From Eubacteriaceae bacterium (lineage in GTDB: Bacteria; Bacillota; Clostridia; Lachnospirales; Lachnospiraceae): a stretch of DNA of 64,000 bases. Position 1 is the stretch's first letter, and each line of letters opens with the position of its first letter. The notes under the pieces were generated by a model, which saw only the letters and a list, made by a program, of their open reading frames with translations, was not told the DNA's origin and did no database searches. The stretch is taken from assembly GCA_910574015.1 (NCBI GenBank), contig CAJSYQ010000002.1, positions 124,001-188,000 on the forward strand, in the 5' to 3' direction. Shown here one piece after another: positions 41,055 through 49,495 of the stretch. Made by a program: the position numbers and the translations under genes.

Positions 41055-43745
41055 TTAGTAATTCTCTTCTTTCAATGTATCCACCACATTATCCTTCCGA
41101 ATCTTGGACATGGCATACAGCATGGTAGAAAATACTACAAGAAATACACTTCCCACCGCGATCACTATACTGTACCAAGGAATGTAGAAGCTCATTTGGA
41201 TCTCCGAATTCATGGCTTTCCATATCAGAGCGGTAATTCCCACCGCCACTGGAAGCCCGTACACCAGACCTTTCACACCGTAGAGCAGGCACTCGAAGTT
41301 GGTCATTTTCCGGAAACTTCTCTGTGTCATCCCCACAGACCGAAGCATCGCAAATTCTCTTCTCCGCAGAAATACATTCGTGGATATCGTATTAAATACA
41401 TTTGCCACAGCGATCAGGGAGATCAGGATTATAAATCCCAGGGAAAAGATGTTCAGTATCAGCATAAGAGCGCGGCTCGCCTTGATCTGTTCGGCAATGT
41501 TTAGGATTAAACCATACTCCCCACCATCCTCCGCATCCATAATTTCCTGCATCTCTTCCTGGCACCGGTTCGGATTGTCCGCACAGATTGACATGGCATA
41601 CTCCGCTGACAATTTCTTTCTCACCTCGGCCGGGCAGACTGCCTCCCTGGCCCCCGCCGGATAGAGGATCAGAAGTCCTGCCTCCTTCTCCGAGTCAAGC
41701 CCCGGGGGTGTATCCTTCCGGACCTCTCCAATGGTCAGCAGCTTTTTACCTATGATTTCTGGCTCTATTTCTTCCTCTGTGCCGTCGCCTTCCCCTTCAT
41801 CCATCGGCCATACCTCAAAGCTGAGCTGCAGGGAATCCGGCTTTTCCATGAATGTCTCAACATTTTCATAGCGCTCTTCATCCGTATTCCACACGGTGGC
41901 GCTGTCATACACAAGGGCTGTAGGATTCTTTGTATCCATATAGCACTTTACATCCAGATGGTTCTTCTCAAGATATTCTTTATATACCGCATCCTGAACG
42001 AAGGTAACGTTGACGTTACTTACTTCAACCGGCTTCTCCAATTCCTTCAGATCACCAGGCTTCTTCTCCCCAGTGCTGTTGCGGTAAACACTGTCGGACA
42101 GATATTTTCCCGGCACTGTCACCATACTCTCATTCCACAGATTAAAGTTATAATAAGCTTCTGTCACTCCTGCTATCTGCGTAAACTTCCCAAATAACTC
42201 CTCATATTTTTCGTCATTTTGGGCTGTCCCCTCTACCGTGCTGCTATAACGCAGATCGGAGGAATATTTATTGATAATGTCGTCCAGCCCCGTAGACAGG
42301 TAATCGCTAAAGCTGGTGGCCGAGATAAACAGCACAACACTGATAAACAGGGAAAATACGGTCGCCCTGTATTTCCTCTTGTTGCGCTTATAGTTTTTGG
42401 TGGCAAGTACTCCCTCCAGGCCGAAGAGCTTCACCGTAAGGCGGGAGGTCTTCAGTTTCCGTGGTTTCACGACAATATCCGTCGTCTGACGGATCGCCTC
42501 AATCGCATTGATCTTAAGCGCTTTCCGCACCGGAAGCCAGGCAGAGATCAGCACGGTGACAAAGCCCACCACAGCAGCCGCCACCACCGACCACAGAGCT
42601 GCCGAAACGTGTATTGTCAGATTCCCCGTCCCCAGAAATGAGGAAAAGGTATCCCGCAGACAGTAGAATGTCACTCCCATGCCGCCGATTCCCGCCAGCA
42701 CACCAAGGGGGACGCCAATGATGCTTACCATCACCGCCTCAAACAACACGCTCTTTTTCAGCTGTCTCCTGGTAGCACCAATGGATGAGAGCAGCCCATA
42801 CTGTTTCTTTCTCTCATTGACGGAGATGGCAAAGGAGTTGTAGATCAGTGAGATGGAGCCGAACATAATAATTCCGATCAGGACCGCCATCAGTCCGGCA
42901 AGCATCCCTACCAGGCTGTCACCGAGATTTTCGCCTGATATCTGCAGATAAAACCGGTTCGTACTGATCAGATTTTCTTCCCCGAATTCCTTTTGCAGCT
43001 CTGCCTGAAACTCACTTGTCTCATCGGGTTCCTTTATGGTCATATACACCATCTGCTGCCCTCTGGCACCGGCAGAAGCATCCAGTCGGGTAAGAGCGGG
43101 ATATCCCGGCAGCCCCTGAAAGGAACCCCAGTAACCGAAACGGGCGCTTTCATAAAAGCCAACGATCTCATACGTACCCTTTCCTTCCGGTACGAAGGTC
43201 TCCCTATCCCCCGACACACTGTAGGAGGTCTCCTCCCATATCTCAGCACCTGTTTCCTTCTCCTTCCGGACGCCGGTGTCCAGCTGGAGCTTCTGCCCCG
43301 TCTTGTACGCAATGCCGGATCTCTCTCCTATATCAGAAGGCAGGATCAGCTCATGGGAATTTTCTGGCAGCCGTCCCTCTGTGATGTTCACTGACAGCAG
43401 CTCCGGAAAATTACCGGAAAATCCCCCGATATACAGATACGGGGTTCGTTCTTTCTTTACGGAGTCCAGTCTGGCGAAAGCAACATCCGCATATTTCGCA
43501 CTCTGGTCTATTTCCTTCCGTGAAAGTACCTCTTCTATACTGCCTTTCTTATTTTCCATAAAGCTGAGATGCCAGCAGCCGTCGTTTTGGATGGTAGTCT
43601 CCAGCATGAAATTCTGGATGCTGCTGACCGTCGTGGTCACTGCCGTGATCATTGCCACGGATAAAATAATGCCGACAATGGTGACAATGGTCCTTGTCCG
43701 GTTCTGCCACAGCGACTTCAGTGTATATCGTCTAAAGATATTCAT
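41055..43745 (-). CDS. MacB/FtsX-type ABC transporter permease (permease 1)
   Basis: 896 aa. It starts MNIFRRYTLKSLWQNRTRT and has the FtsX layout: one N-terminal membrane helix (about 18-40), a large extracytoplasmic domain (about 45-280), then three helices (about 283-305, 335-365 and 390-415). A second extracytoplasmic segment (about 480-760) lies inside the repeated helix block, and terminal helices sit at about 775-890. It is a duplicated FtsX core, like the long permeases of Gram-positive antimicrobial-peptide or lipid-handling systems. It overlaps the ATPase gene by 4 nt (ATGA). It is very similar to the permease at 57343-60006. Confidence 0.9.
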   Translation of the reverse strand: MNIFRRYTLKSLWQNRTRTIVTIVGIILSVAMITAVTTTVSSIQNFMLETTIQNDGCWHLSFMENKKGSIEEVLSRKEIDQSAKYADVAFARLDSVKKERTPYLYIGGFSGNFPELLSVNITEGRLPENSHELILPSDIGERSGIAYKTGQKLQLDTGVRKEKETGAEIWEETSYSVSGDRETFVPEGKGTYEIVGFYESARFGYWGSFQGLPGYPALTRLDASAGARGQQMVYMTIKEPDETSEFQAELQKEFGEENLISTNRFYLQISGENLGDSLVGMLAGLMAVLIGIIMFGSISLIYNSFAISVNERKKQYGLLSSIGATRRQLKKSVLFEAVMVSIIGVPLGVLAGIGGMGVTFYCLRDTFSSFLGTGNLTIHVSAALWSVVAAAVVGFVTVLISAWLPVRKALKINAIEAIRQTTDIVVKPRKLKTSRLTVKLFGLEGVLATKNYKRNKRKYRATVFSLFISVVLFISATSFSDYLSTGLDDIINKYSSDLRYSSTVEGTAQNDEKYEELFGKFTQIAGVTEAYYNFNLWNESMVTVPGKYLSDSVYRNSTGEKKPGDLKELEKPVEVSNVNVTFVQDAVYKEYLEKNHLDVKCYMDTKNPTALVYDSATVWNTDEERYENVETFMEKPDSLQLSFEVWPMDEGEGDGTEEEIEPEIIGKKLLTIGEVRKDTPPGLDSEKEAGLLILYPAGAREAVCPAEVRKKLSAEYAMSICADNPNRCQEEMQEIMDAEDGGEYGLILNIAEQIKASRALMLILNIFSLGFIILISLIAVANVFNTISTNVFLRRREFAMLRSVGMTQRSFRKMTNFECLLYGVKGLVYGLPVAVGITALIWKAMNSEIQMSFYIPWYSIVIAVGSVFLVVFSTMLYAMSKIRKDNVVDTLKEENY

Positions 43746-44425
43746 GAGCGGATCACCTCATCCCTCACAATCTTTCCATCCTCGATGGCAATGATCCGGT
43801 CGGCCTGCAGCGCAATCTGTTCATCATGAGTGATAACGATCAGTGTCTGGTTGTATTTCTTATTGGAGGTCTTTAATAGATCGACAATCTCCCTGCTGTT
43901 CTGCGAATCCAGGTTTCCGGTCGGCTCATCCGCCAGTACCACCGCTGGGGATGTCATCAGAGCGCGTCCGATGGATACCCTCTGCTGCTGCCCACCGGAC
44001 AGCTGATTGGGAAGATTCTTCTCCCGCCCCCGAAGCCCGAGAATATCCAGCAGTTCATCCAGATGCTCCTGATCCACCTTCCTGCCGTCCATCTGGATCG
44101 GCAGCGTCATATTTTCCGTAACATTCAGAATCGGGATCAGGTTGTAGAACTGATAGATCAGTCCCACCTGACGCCGGCGGAAAATAGCCAGCTGCTCTTC
44201 GTTCTGTTTATACACATCCTGCCCATTCATAAAAACCTTTCCGCCGGATGGGCGGTCTACTCCCCCCAGAATGTGAAGTAACGTAGATTTTCCCGAGCCG
44301 CTTGGTCCGATAATGGCCACAAATTCACCCTTGTTTACCGTAAAGGATACATCGTTCAGCGCCATCACCTGGTTTTCATCTGTCCCGTAGACCTTTGATA
44401 AATGTTCTACTTTTAAAATCTCCAT
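43742..44425 (-). CDS. ABC transporter ATP-binding protein (MacB/LolD type)
   Basis: 227 aa. Walker A IGPSGSGKST, Q-loop GLIYQFYNLIPILNVTENM, signature NQLSGGQQQRVSIGRAL, Walker B VVLADEPTGNLDS and H-loop LIVITHDEQIAL. The NLDSQNS and EPTGNLD blocks are typical of MacB/LolD/FtsE-class ATPases that power mechanotransmission by FtsX-like permeases. The start is the ATG ending at 44425 (GAGGG upstream). It is coupled to permease 1 by a 4-nt overlap. Confidence 0.95.
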   Translation of the reverse strand: MEILKVEHLSKVYGTDENQVMALNDVSFTVNKGEFVAIIGPSGSGKSTLLHILGGVDRPSGGKVFMNGQDVYKQNEEQLAIFRRRQVGLIYQFYNLIPILNVTENMTLPIQMDGRKVDQEHLDELLDILGLRGREKNLPNQLSGGQQQRVSIGRALMTSPAVVLADEPTGNLDSQNSREIVDLLKTSNKKYNQTLIVITHDEQIALQADRIIAIEDGKIVRDEVIRS

Positions 44426-44485
44426 CGTTTCCCTCATTTCTACGCATTGCGTGATTCTTAATCTATTATTTCTATTTCGGAATAA

Positions 44486-44540
44486 ATCATAACATAGTTA
44501 AGTGACAGGCGCATGACTGTAATGTGACAGATTTGTAAGG
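44486..44540 (-). promoter_or_regulatory. Promoter and response-regulator-type repeats upstream of the ABC ATPase
   Basis: Plus-strand half-sites GTGACA (44502), ATGACT (44513), GTGACA (44524) and a weaker GTAAGG (44535) repeat every 11 bp. Read on the minus strand this is TGTCAC-N5-AGTCAT-N5-TGTCAC, close in form to a Pho box. The -10 TATGAT (44486-44491) lies 10 bp downstream. The same geometry recurs upstream of permease 2. Confidence 0.7.
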
Positions 44541-44664
44541 TTGGGGGAATTTAGATATTTTTGCAAATGTCTGCAAAAGACTGTAAATAGATAGGTTAGA
44601 AGAGATTAGGGAATGTGGGGGTGGAGTATAATTTCTCATAATTTTGCATATTTTTTCAGTGAAA

Positions 44665-44716
44665 TGGTGTAAAAGTGGTGTAAATTTAAGATGGTTTTGG
44701 TGTACGGAATGGTGTA
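44665..44716 (+). repeat. Four direct TGGTGTA repeats next to the integrase gene
   Basis: TGGTGTA occurs at 44665, 44676, 44698 and 44710, so steps are 11, 22 and 12 bp, about whole turns of DNA. The cluster sits between the integrase stop codon and the presumed left end. This position and phasing fit arm-type integrase binding sites. Confidence 0.65.
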
Positions 44717-44730
44717 GAACAGGGAACGGT

Positions 44731-46008
44731 TCAGGAAACCTTTTCCTTACCATCCCTCTTTGCATCAAACTTCTCGATTTCTTCCCGCATGCGTTTATCG
44801 TCCACATGATTGTATACTTTCATGGTAATTGCCAGATTACTGTGCCCCATAATCTCCTGCAACGTCCTCTGGTCCATCCCTGCCTCTGCCATTCTGGTGC
44901 AGGCAGTATGCCGCAGGATATGTGCCGTAATGTTTGGCAAAAGCTCCGGCTCCCTGTTCTCAATGATGGCATTTGCCACCTCAATACTGTTATAATCGTA
45001 TACAATCCTGTGAAGAATAATATCCAACTGTGCAGCACTCCATAACTGAAATCTCTTTGTAAGGAACACAAAACCGCTGTGGGAATCCACCAAAAAATTT
45101 TCCAGCATTTCATGTTTCAGCATATACTCTTTCTGCTTTTTCAAAGCCTGTAATGCTTTTGCCGTCAGCGGAATTTTACGGATGCCTTTGATTGTCTTAG
45201 GCGGGCAAATTTGAAATCTGCGCTTTCCTTCCTCATCCAATTCATACAATAACTGATGGTCGATTTTGATAAATTTCTTTCTAAAATCTACATTTTCCCA
45301 GAGCAGACCTGTCCCCTCGCCACTGCGGCATCCTGTTTCAAAGAAGAACTCAAACATCCAATAGTAGGGACTGTATTCTTTATTTTCCTTGATAAAATTC
45401 AAAAACTCTACCTGCTGTGCCTGTGTAAGTGCATCCCTTTTATTGTTGTAAATGCCAAGCTCTTTTGTACAGCCGTGGGCATAATTCCTGCGGATATAGT
45501 CTTCAGAAACAGCATGGTTAAATATTGCCGATAAGACTTTATGGATCAGGGTAATGCTTCCATTCCCCACGCTGTCCTCCAGCATTTCCTGATAACAGTC
45601 CAAAATATGCGTTTTCCGTACTGCCTGAATCTGCATCCCTGCAAACTTCCGTTTCCGCATGTTTTTATTCCATATCTTTGTATAATTCTCAATGGTACGG
45701 ACAGTGATTTTCCCACGCTTTTGTTTCATTTTGACATAGAAATCAAATAATTCATTTACCGTCATGCTGCCATACGAAGTAGAAATCATGTCATATCTGT
45801 CCTGTTCAATCAGGGCCTCTTTCTCACGCAGGGATAATTCTTTCTTCCTGCCCTGAGGCTGCGGGTCGCTCTCCACCAGCCGCCAGCTGTATTCCACCTG
45901 ACGCTCCCCGTTCATATTTGTATAGCGGTACATATAACGTCCGTCGCTTCTCTGCAATTCCCCCTTCCTTAAAGTTCTTCCTTTTTTATCCTGTCTTTTC
46001 TCTGCCAT
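44731..46008 (-). CDS. int: Tn916-family tyrosine integrase
   Basis: 425 aa. The N-terminal arm-binding domain (1-70) begins MAEKRQDKKGRTLRKGELQR with the Tn916 Int-like DGRYMYRYTN and VEYSWRLV. A SAM-like core-binding domain spans about 90-190. The catalytic domain shows the Arg in ETGCRSGEGTGLLW, HILRHTACTRMAEAG (HxLRH block), GHSNLAITMKVYNHV (His and nucleophile Tyr). It catalyses integration and excision via a covalent Tyr-DNA intermediate. The start is the ATG ending at 46008 (AAGGAG upstream). Confidence 0.95.
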   Translation of the reverse strand: MAEKRQDKKGRTLRKGELQRSDGRYMYRYTNMNGERQVEYSWRLVESDPQPQGRKKELSLREKEALIEQDRYDMISTSYGSMTVNELFDFYVKMKQKRGKITVRTIENYTKIWNKNMRKRKFAGMQIQAVRKTHILDCYQEMLEDSVGNGSITLIHKVLSAIFNHAVSEDYIRRNYAHGCTKELGIYNNKRDALTQAQQVEFLNFIKENKEYSPYYWMFEFFFETGCRSGEGTGLLWENVDFRKKFIKIDHQLLYELDEEGKRRFQICPPKTIKGIRKIPLTAKALQALKKQKEYMLKHEMLENFLVDSHSGFVFLTKRFQLWSAAQLDIILHRIVYDYNSIEVANAIIENREPELLPNITAHILRHTACTRMAEAGMDQRTLQEIMGHSNLAITMKVYNHVDDKRMREEIEKFDAKRDGKEKVS

Positions 46009-46089
46009 AATTTTCCGCTCCTTCCATAAAAGACGGGAGCTTTGGTACGATACAACCATTATACCGCACCAAAACTCCTTGCGCCATGC

Positions 46090-46332
46090 CTAAATGACAT
46101 TTAATCGGTCAACAAATTCCTCAATCAGCTTTCTCTTTATCTGTGGTCTGTTCCCATTCCATAGAATAAAAACAGCATCCTCATTTTCGTTGATAAGCCT
46201 GCGCAACTTTGCCTGCCCGATACGAAAGTAGCGGGAGGCTTCCTCCACTGTCAGGGTGTATTTCTGCCATAAAGGGATTTCTTTGCTCTCCATAATTTGA
46301 GGAATTTCTTTTTGAAATGTTAAATTTTCCAT
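46090..46332 (-). CDS. xis: Excisionase (Tn916 Xis type)
   Basis: 80 aa. A winged-helix Xis with KYTLTVEEASRYFRIGQAKL followed by LINENEDAVFILWNGNRPQI, the pattern of Tn916-family excisionases. It should bend DNA and direct the integrase toward excision. The gene lies 81 nt upstream of int on the same strand, as in Tn916. The start could be the first ATG (used) or a later one at residue 14. Confidence 0.88.
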   Translation of the reverse strand: MENLTFQKEIPQIMESKEIPLWQKYTLTVEEASRYFRIGQAKLRRLINENEDAVFILWNGNRPQIKRKLIEEFVDRLNVI

Positions 46333-46422
46333 ATGCCCATGACCCTTTCCTAATCTAAATTAAGCATAGCAGGAATGCAAAAGATGAACCATTGACTGGT
46401 AGGGTATTTTTTACGGGATTGT

Positions 46423-46437
46423 TACCATGACATGGTA
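46423..46437. promoter_or_regulatory. 15-bp palindrome upstream of xis
   Basis: TACCATG-A-CATGGTA, arms perfect, about 90 nt upstream of the xis start. It may be an operator. No cognate repressor gene is recognised in the island. Confidence 0.45.
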
Positions 46438-46491
46438 TCTTTTTGACGGCTGGTACAGTCCGACAGACAAAACGGATAAGAAAAAAATTTT

Positions 46492-46606
46492 TACACCAAA
46501 ATTAAAATCTATAAAGAAACATGGTGTAGGAATGATACGCCAAAATCACAAAATAATGTAGGTTTGCTACACCAAAAATCTAAAATGGCGTAGGAATCCT
46601 ACACCA
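46492..46606. repeat. Second cluster of TACACCA/TGGTGTA repeats, in both orientations
   Basis: TACACCA or its complement at 46492, 46522, 46568 and 46600, with variants TACGCCA at 46536 and TGGCGTA at 46586. The last two form an inverted repeat TGGCGTAGGA-A-TCCTACACCA (46586-46606). It is the same heptamer as left of the integrase, so int and xis are bracketed by it. Likely integrase arm or Xis sites. Confidence 0.6.
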
Positions 46607-46680
46607 CCGCATAAAAATCATGTAAGATTGGTGAATTTTTCGCAAAAACATCTGGATTGGCTTTTGTGGAGAATGACTTG

Positions 46681-46760
46681 AATGTGCCTGTGGCACATTG
46701 CCAGATACGCATTTTGTCAGACAAGCTGAAAATGCGACTGGTTAGGGAAAAATACCCTAA
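46681..46760. repeat. Three consecutive hairpins in the non-coding spacer after the kinase gene
   Basis: The stretch 46333-46782 has no gene. At its end are AATGTGCC-TGT-GGCACATT (46681-46699), CGCATTTT-N13-AAAATGCG (46708-46736) and TTAGGG-N7-CCCTAA (46742-46760). The third may be the kinase-gene terminator, though no clear T-run follows on the minus strand. The set could be a structured RNA or a transfer origin; nothing here settles which. Confidence 0.5.
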
Positions 46761-46782
46761 AACCCCTTCATATAAATAATAC

Positions 46783-48291
46783 CTATTGACTAATAATATC
46801 TTCAAGGAGCGGCTCTAAACCCTCATTAATAAGCTCCTCAACTAAATGCTGTATTACAAATCGATTAACATCCCATGCAACAAATCTTATTATATTTGCT
46901 GCTGTTTCCTTCACTATATACGAATAATTCCCTCGCAATACTCTCCCAGCAAAAAATGCATATACATCATATTCCTCGTAAACACGCCCGCAAATTGACT
47001 GATATTCCTTATCAATGCTTTGAATTATATGTTGGGCATGTCCATCATCAACATTCATAAACTTAATTAATACATTTGAATAAGCATTACCAGATTTCTG
47101 CATTTCTTTAACGATATCTTTACTTGTTAAACTGTATAAATAGTTTTCAATTTCTTCATCAAATTGTCCCTTATCTATTTTTTCAAAAATATCCTCTCTG
47201 TTCTTTGACTTCTTTTCATATTTTACTGCTTTCTCGAAAAAATTATAAAGTTGTTCAGCATCAGCATAACGATATGCAGCATCACTATTGGTCGCTTTTT
47301 CAGCAACGCTCCGAAATGCATGATGTGAATCCCTCGGATCATTAGTCATAATAAAATTTATTGTACGTCCAAGAGAATATACATCACTGCGCTTATCAGC
47401 CTCTTTCAACATCATAAATTGTTCTGGGGCACAATAAAAATACTGCCCCATAGAATTTGTATGTATCGTTTGATGGGAGGTAAATACATTAAGGTCTTTT
47501 CCTAATCCAAAATCTGCAATTCTTAAAGTTCCAGAAATAATAAAAATATTATTAGGGCTAATATCCCGATGTATAATATTTCTTTTATGTACCTTTGCCA
47601 TTATGTACAAAATTTGTCTTATACATGTTATTTTTGAATCCTCTGGCAATTCATTAGAAATAACATAGTTTTCTAATGTAGCTTCCGCCTGCTCCATTGA
47701 ATATGAGCAAGTCCCCTCATCAAACGAATAAACATTTATAATGCCAAACTCATCTTGCAAAGATTTAGTTATATTATATTCTCTCTTAAATCTGCTACGA
47801 ATTCCCCTGTCAGTCAAATAATCATCTTTTAATCTTTTTATAATTACACATGTTGATTTTTGTTTGTAAACATTTGCAAATCCACCACTGCCGATCAACT
47901 CTAAATCATCATCTTCTTCTATACAGTAGTATTTCCCATTTTTCTCCAATAGTACATACTGGTCCTTCTTCAAGAGATTATTTATCTCATTTAGAATTGC
48001 AACCGATTTTTCCGCCGCCTCAATTTTTGATAACGATTGCTCAGACATTAAATAAGTTTTACTTAAAATAACGTCAAAGAACATTCCAAACCGATTATTG
48101 TTTATCAGATTTTCCAATTTATCATAAACATATGCCCATCTGGAAGGAAAACCTTGTCTATAAATATCTCCTGCATTAAAGTATTGATTGAAAAATTGAA
48201 CAAGTTTTCCACCTGACTTATATGTATAGTAACCTTCTATATCACCGCAAAATATACTAGATATTTCTTTTATAGTGTCTTGACTAATCAA
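46783..48291 (-). CDS. Eukaryotic-like Ser/Thr protein kinase with extra N- and C-terminal domains
   Basis: 502 aa. Residues about 1-125 are an unrecognised helical region. About 126-345 is a protein kinase: glycine loop LIGSGGFANVYK, Lys in CVIIKRL, catalytic IIHRDISPNNIFI (HRD), metal-binding IADFGLGKD (DFG), YFYCAPEQ and SDVYSLGRTI. The last 150 residues are helical and unassigned. There is no transmembrane or PASTA segment, so it is not PrkC-like. It starts at TTG (ending 48291), because GGGAGG lies 6 nt upstream and no ATG fits. It begins 15 nt after the DUF4263 gene, so the two are translationally linked. It is probably a defence effector or regulator; the substrate is unknown. Confidence 0.85.
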   Translation of the reverse strand: MISQDTIKEISSIFCGDIEGYYTYKSGGKLVQFFNQYFNAGDIYRQGFPSRWAYVYDKLENLINNNRFGMFFDVILSKTYLMSEQSLSKIEAAEKSVAILNEINNLLKKDQYVLLEKNGKYYCIEEDDDLELIGSGGFANVYKQKSTCVIIKRLKDDYLTDRGIRSRFKREYNITKSLQDEFGIINVYSFDEGTCSYSMEQAEATLENYVISNELPEDSKITCIRQILYIMAKVHKRNIIHRDISPNNIFIISGTLRIADFGLGKDLNVFTSHQTIHTNSMGQYFYCAPEQFMMLKEADKRSDVYSLGRTINFIMTNDPRDSHHAFRSVAEKATNSDAAYRYADAEQLYNFFEKAVKYEKKSKNREDIFEKIDKGQFDEEIENYLYSLTSKDIVKEMQKSGNAYSNVLIKFMNVDDGHAQHIIQSIDKEYQSICGRVYEEYDVYAFFAGRVLRGNYSYIVKETAANIIRFVAWDVNRFVIQHLVEELINEGLEPLLEDIISQ

Positions 48292-48306
48292 AAAAGTACC
48301 TCCCAA

Positions 48307-48936
48307 TCAAAATCCATTGGATAATTTTCTTACATTATCAATAAGTCGATCGTATGATACGATATGTAATCCCGGAGTGTCACGCTGACTCTGCCCCCGC
48401 ATTTGATTTGCAACATCATCCATTCTGTTTCGCCTGCCGACAACCAAGCAATAATAAATCCCCCACGACGGAATATTTCTTCCTATATCATATAAACCAC
48501 AACTTTTTATAAAATACTGGCGATTATCATCCATCCAACGTTTCCAGTCTCTTATTTGGATAAGACCCTTTCGCGCAGATTCTGATTCCATATTACTATT
48601 TTTAAGTTTATAATCTACATTTACATCTTCAAATTCCACTAAAATAATTTGATGACCTATAGAATTACGCCCTAATAACATATAGTCAACACGATATTCA
48701 TTTCCCAATGCCTGCTCTGGAGCAATATAGGCTTCATGATGTCCAAAATTATACTCTTCAAATAACGAAGCTGGTATAAACCACTTCCCATTACTTTTTA
48801 TATAATGCTGAATATCATTTTCCTTCTCTGCTTCATCTAAAATATCCTTTAACAATTCCGCTTCATTTTTGAAATCTATATTGCGGTGCCATCCGTATTT
48901 AAATTCAATAAAATTCTTTGGTGGATTATAATCCAT
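48307..48936 (-). CDS. Shedu-like DUF4263 protein (PD-(D/E)XK fold, altered motif)
   Basis: 209 aa. The central block GNEYRVDYMLLGRNSIGHQI then ILVEFEDV, followed by GLIQIRDWKRWMDDN, has the order of the Shedu/DUF4263 nuclease domain: Asp, then Glu-x-Lys, then a Gln helix. The expected Lys after VEF is Glu here (EFED), so catalysis may be altered or lost. The N-terminal 70 residues (FIEFKYGWHRNIDFKNEAEL) are specific to this subgroup. The start has AGAAGGGGTG 8 nt upstream. It is directly coupled to the protein kinase gene downstream. Family assignment is moderately sure; function is inferred from island context. Confidence 0.65.
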   Translation of the reverse strand: MDYNPPKNFIEFKYGWHRNIDFKNEAELLKDILDEAEKENDIQHYIKSNGKWFIPASLFEEYNFGHHEAYIAPEQALGNEYRVDYMLLGRNSIGHQIILVEFEDVNVDYKLKNSNMESESARKGLIQIRDWKRWMDDNRQYFIKSCGLYDIGRNIPSWGIYYCLVVGRRNRMDDVANQMRGQSQRDTPGLHIVSYDRLIDNVRKLSNGF

Positions 48937-49020
48937 ATGATTTCACCCCTTCTATAATTAATATTAAAACACTCAATACACCTTAACTGCAACTTTTTCA
49001 TATGGTATCAAAAGCGCTAA

Positions 49021-49407
49021 TCAATCAACCGATTTTATAAACTCTTTGGCATACGATATGACATCATGCTTTACCAGCACACCAGCTAAAATACCAAAAT
49101 AATCTGTAACCAAATTGCTCTGCACCTTTTCTAATTCTGAAGAAGCTTTTTCGATATTATTACAAATCCCCAAAACTTTTTGCATTGTCGCACCAGCCTC
49201 ACACAATTGTTCAATTTCCTTATATTTTCCATGCAGATAGTTATCTAACTTACTTGCATCACTAATATATTCCTGTGTATTATTCGCTGAATTATACATT
49301 TGTTCTATTTTTTGCAAATCCTCTCCAGCTTTTACATCATCGACAGTGCTCTTTATATCAATCAATTTTAGAGCCTCGTCTTTCAAGTTTTCAAACAAAT
49401 GCATCAT
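49021..49407 (-). CDS. Small helical protein of unknown function
   Basis: 128 aa, almost entirely helical with coiled-coil character (VDDVKAGEDLQKIEQMYNSA, YKEIEQLCEAGATMQKVLGI), and no membrane segment. It lies between the type III restriction gene and the DUF4263/kinase pair on the same strand, with an AGGAGGGG site upstream. It could be an accessory or antitoxin-like component of either system; I recognise no family. Confidence 0.6.
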   Translation of the reverse strand: MMHLFENLKDEALKLIDIKSTVDDVKAGEDLQKIEQMYNSANNTQEYISDASKLDNYLHGKYKEIEQLCEAGATMQKVLGICNNIEKASSELEKVQSNLVTDYFGILAGVLVKHDVISYAKEFIKSVD

Positions 49408-49495
49408 TATCTGCTTCCCCTCCTTGCATTATTCGACCTTTTTCCGTTAAAATTCATAAGCCCCTTTCATACCTATGAAGAATTTAGCCAACTAA

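Noticed and set aside
44487-44807. 106-aa open frame left of the integrase
   Set aside because: It spans the promoter repeats and the integrase 3' end with low-complexity content and no ribosome site.
46492-46606. CRISPR array
   Set aside because: The repeated unit is only 7 bp, in mixed orientation and irregular spacing, with no cas genes in the window.
46599-46805. 68-aa open frame after the kinase gene
   Set aside because: It covers the TACACCA repeats and the three hairpins, has no ribosome site and overlaps the kinase gene's end.
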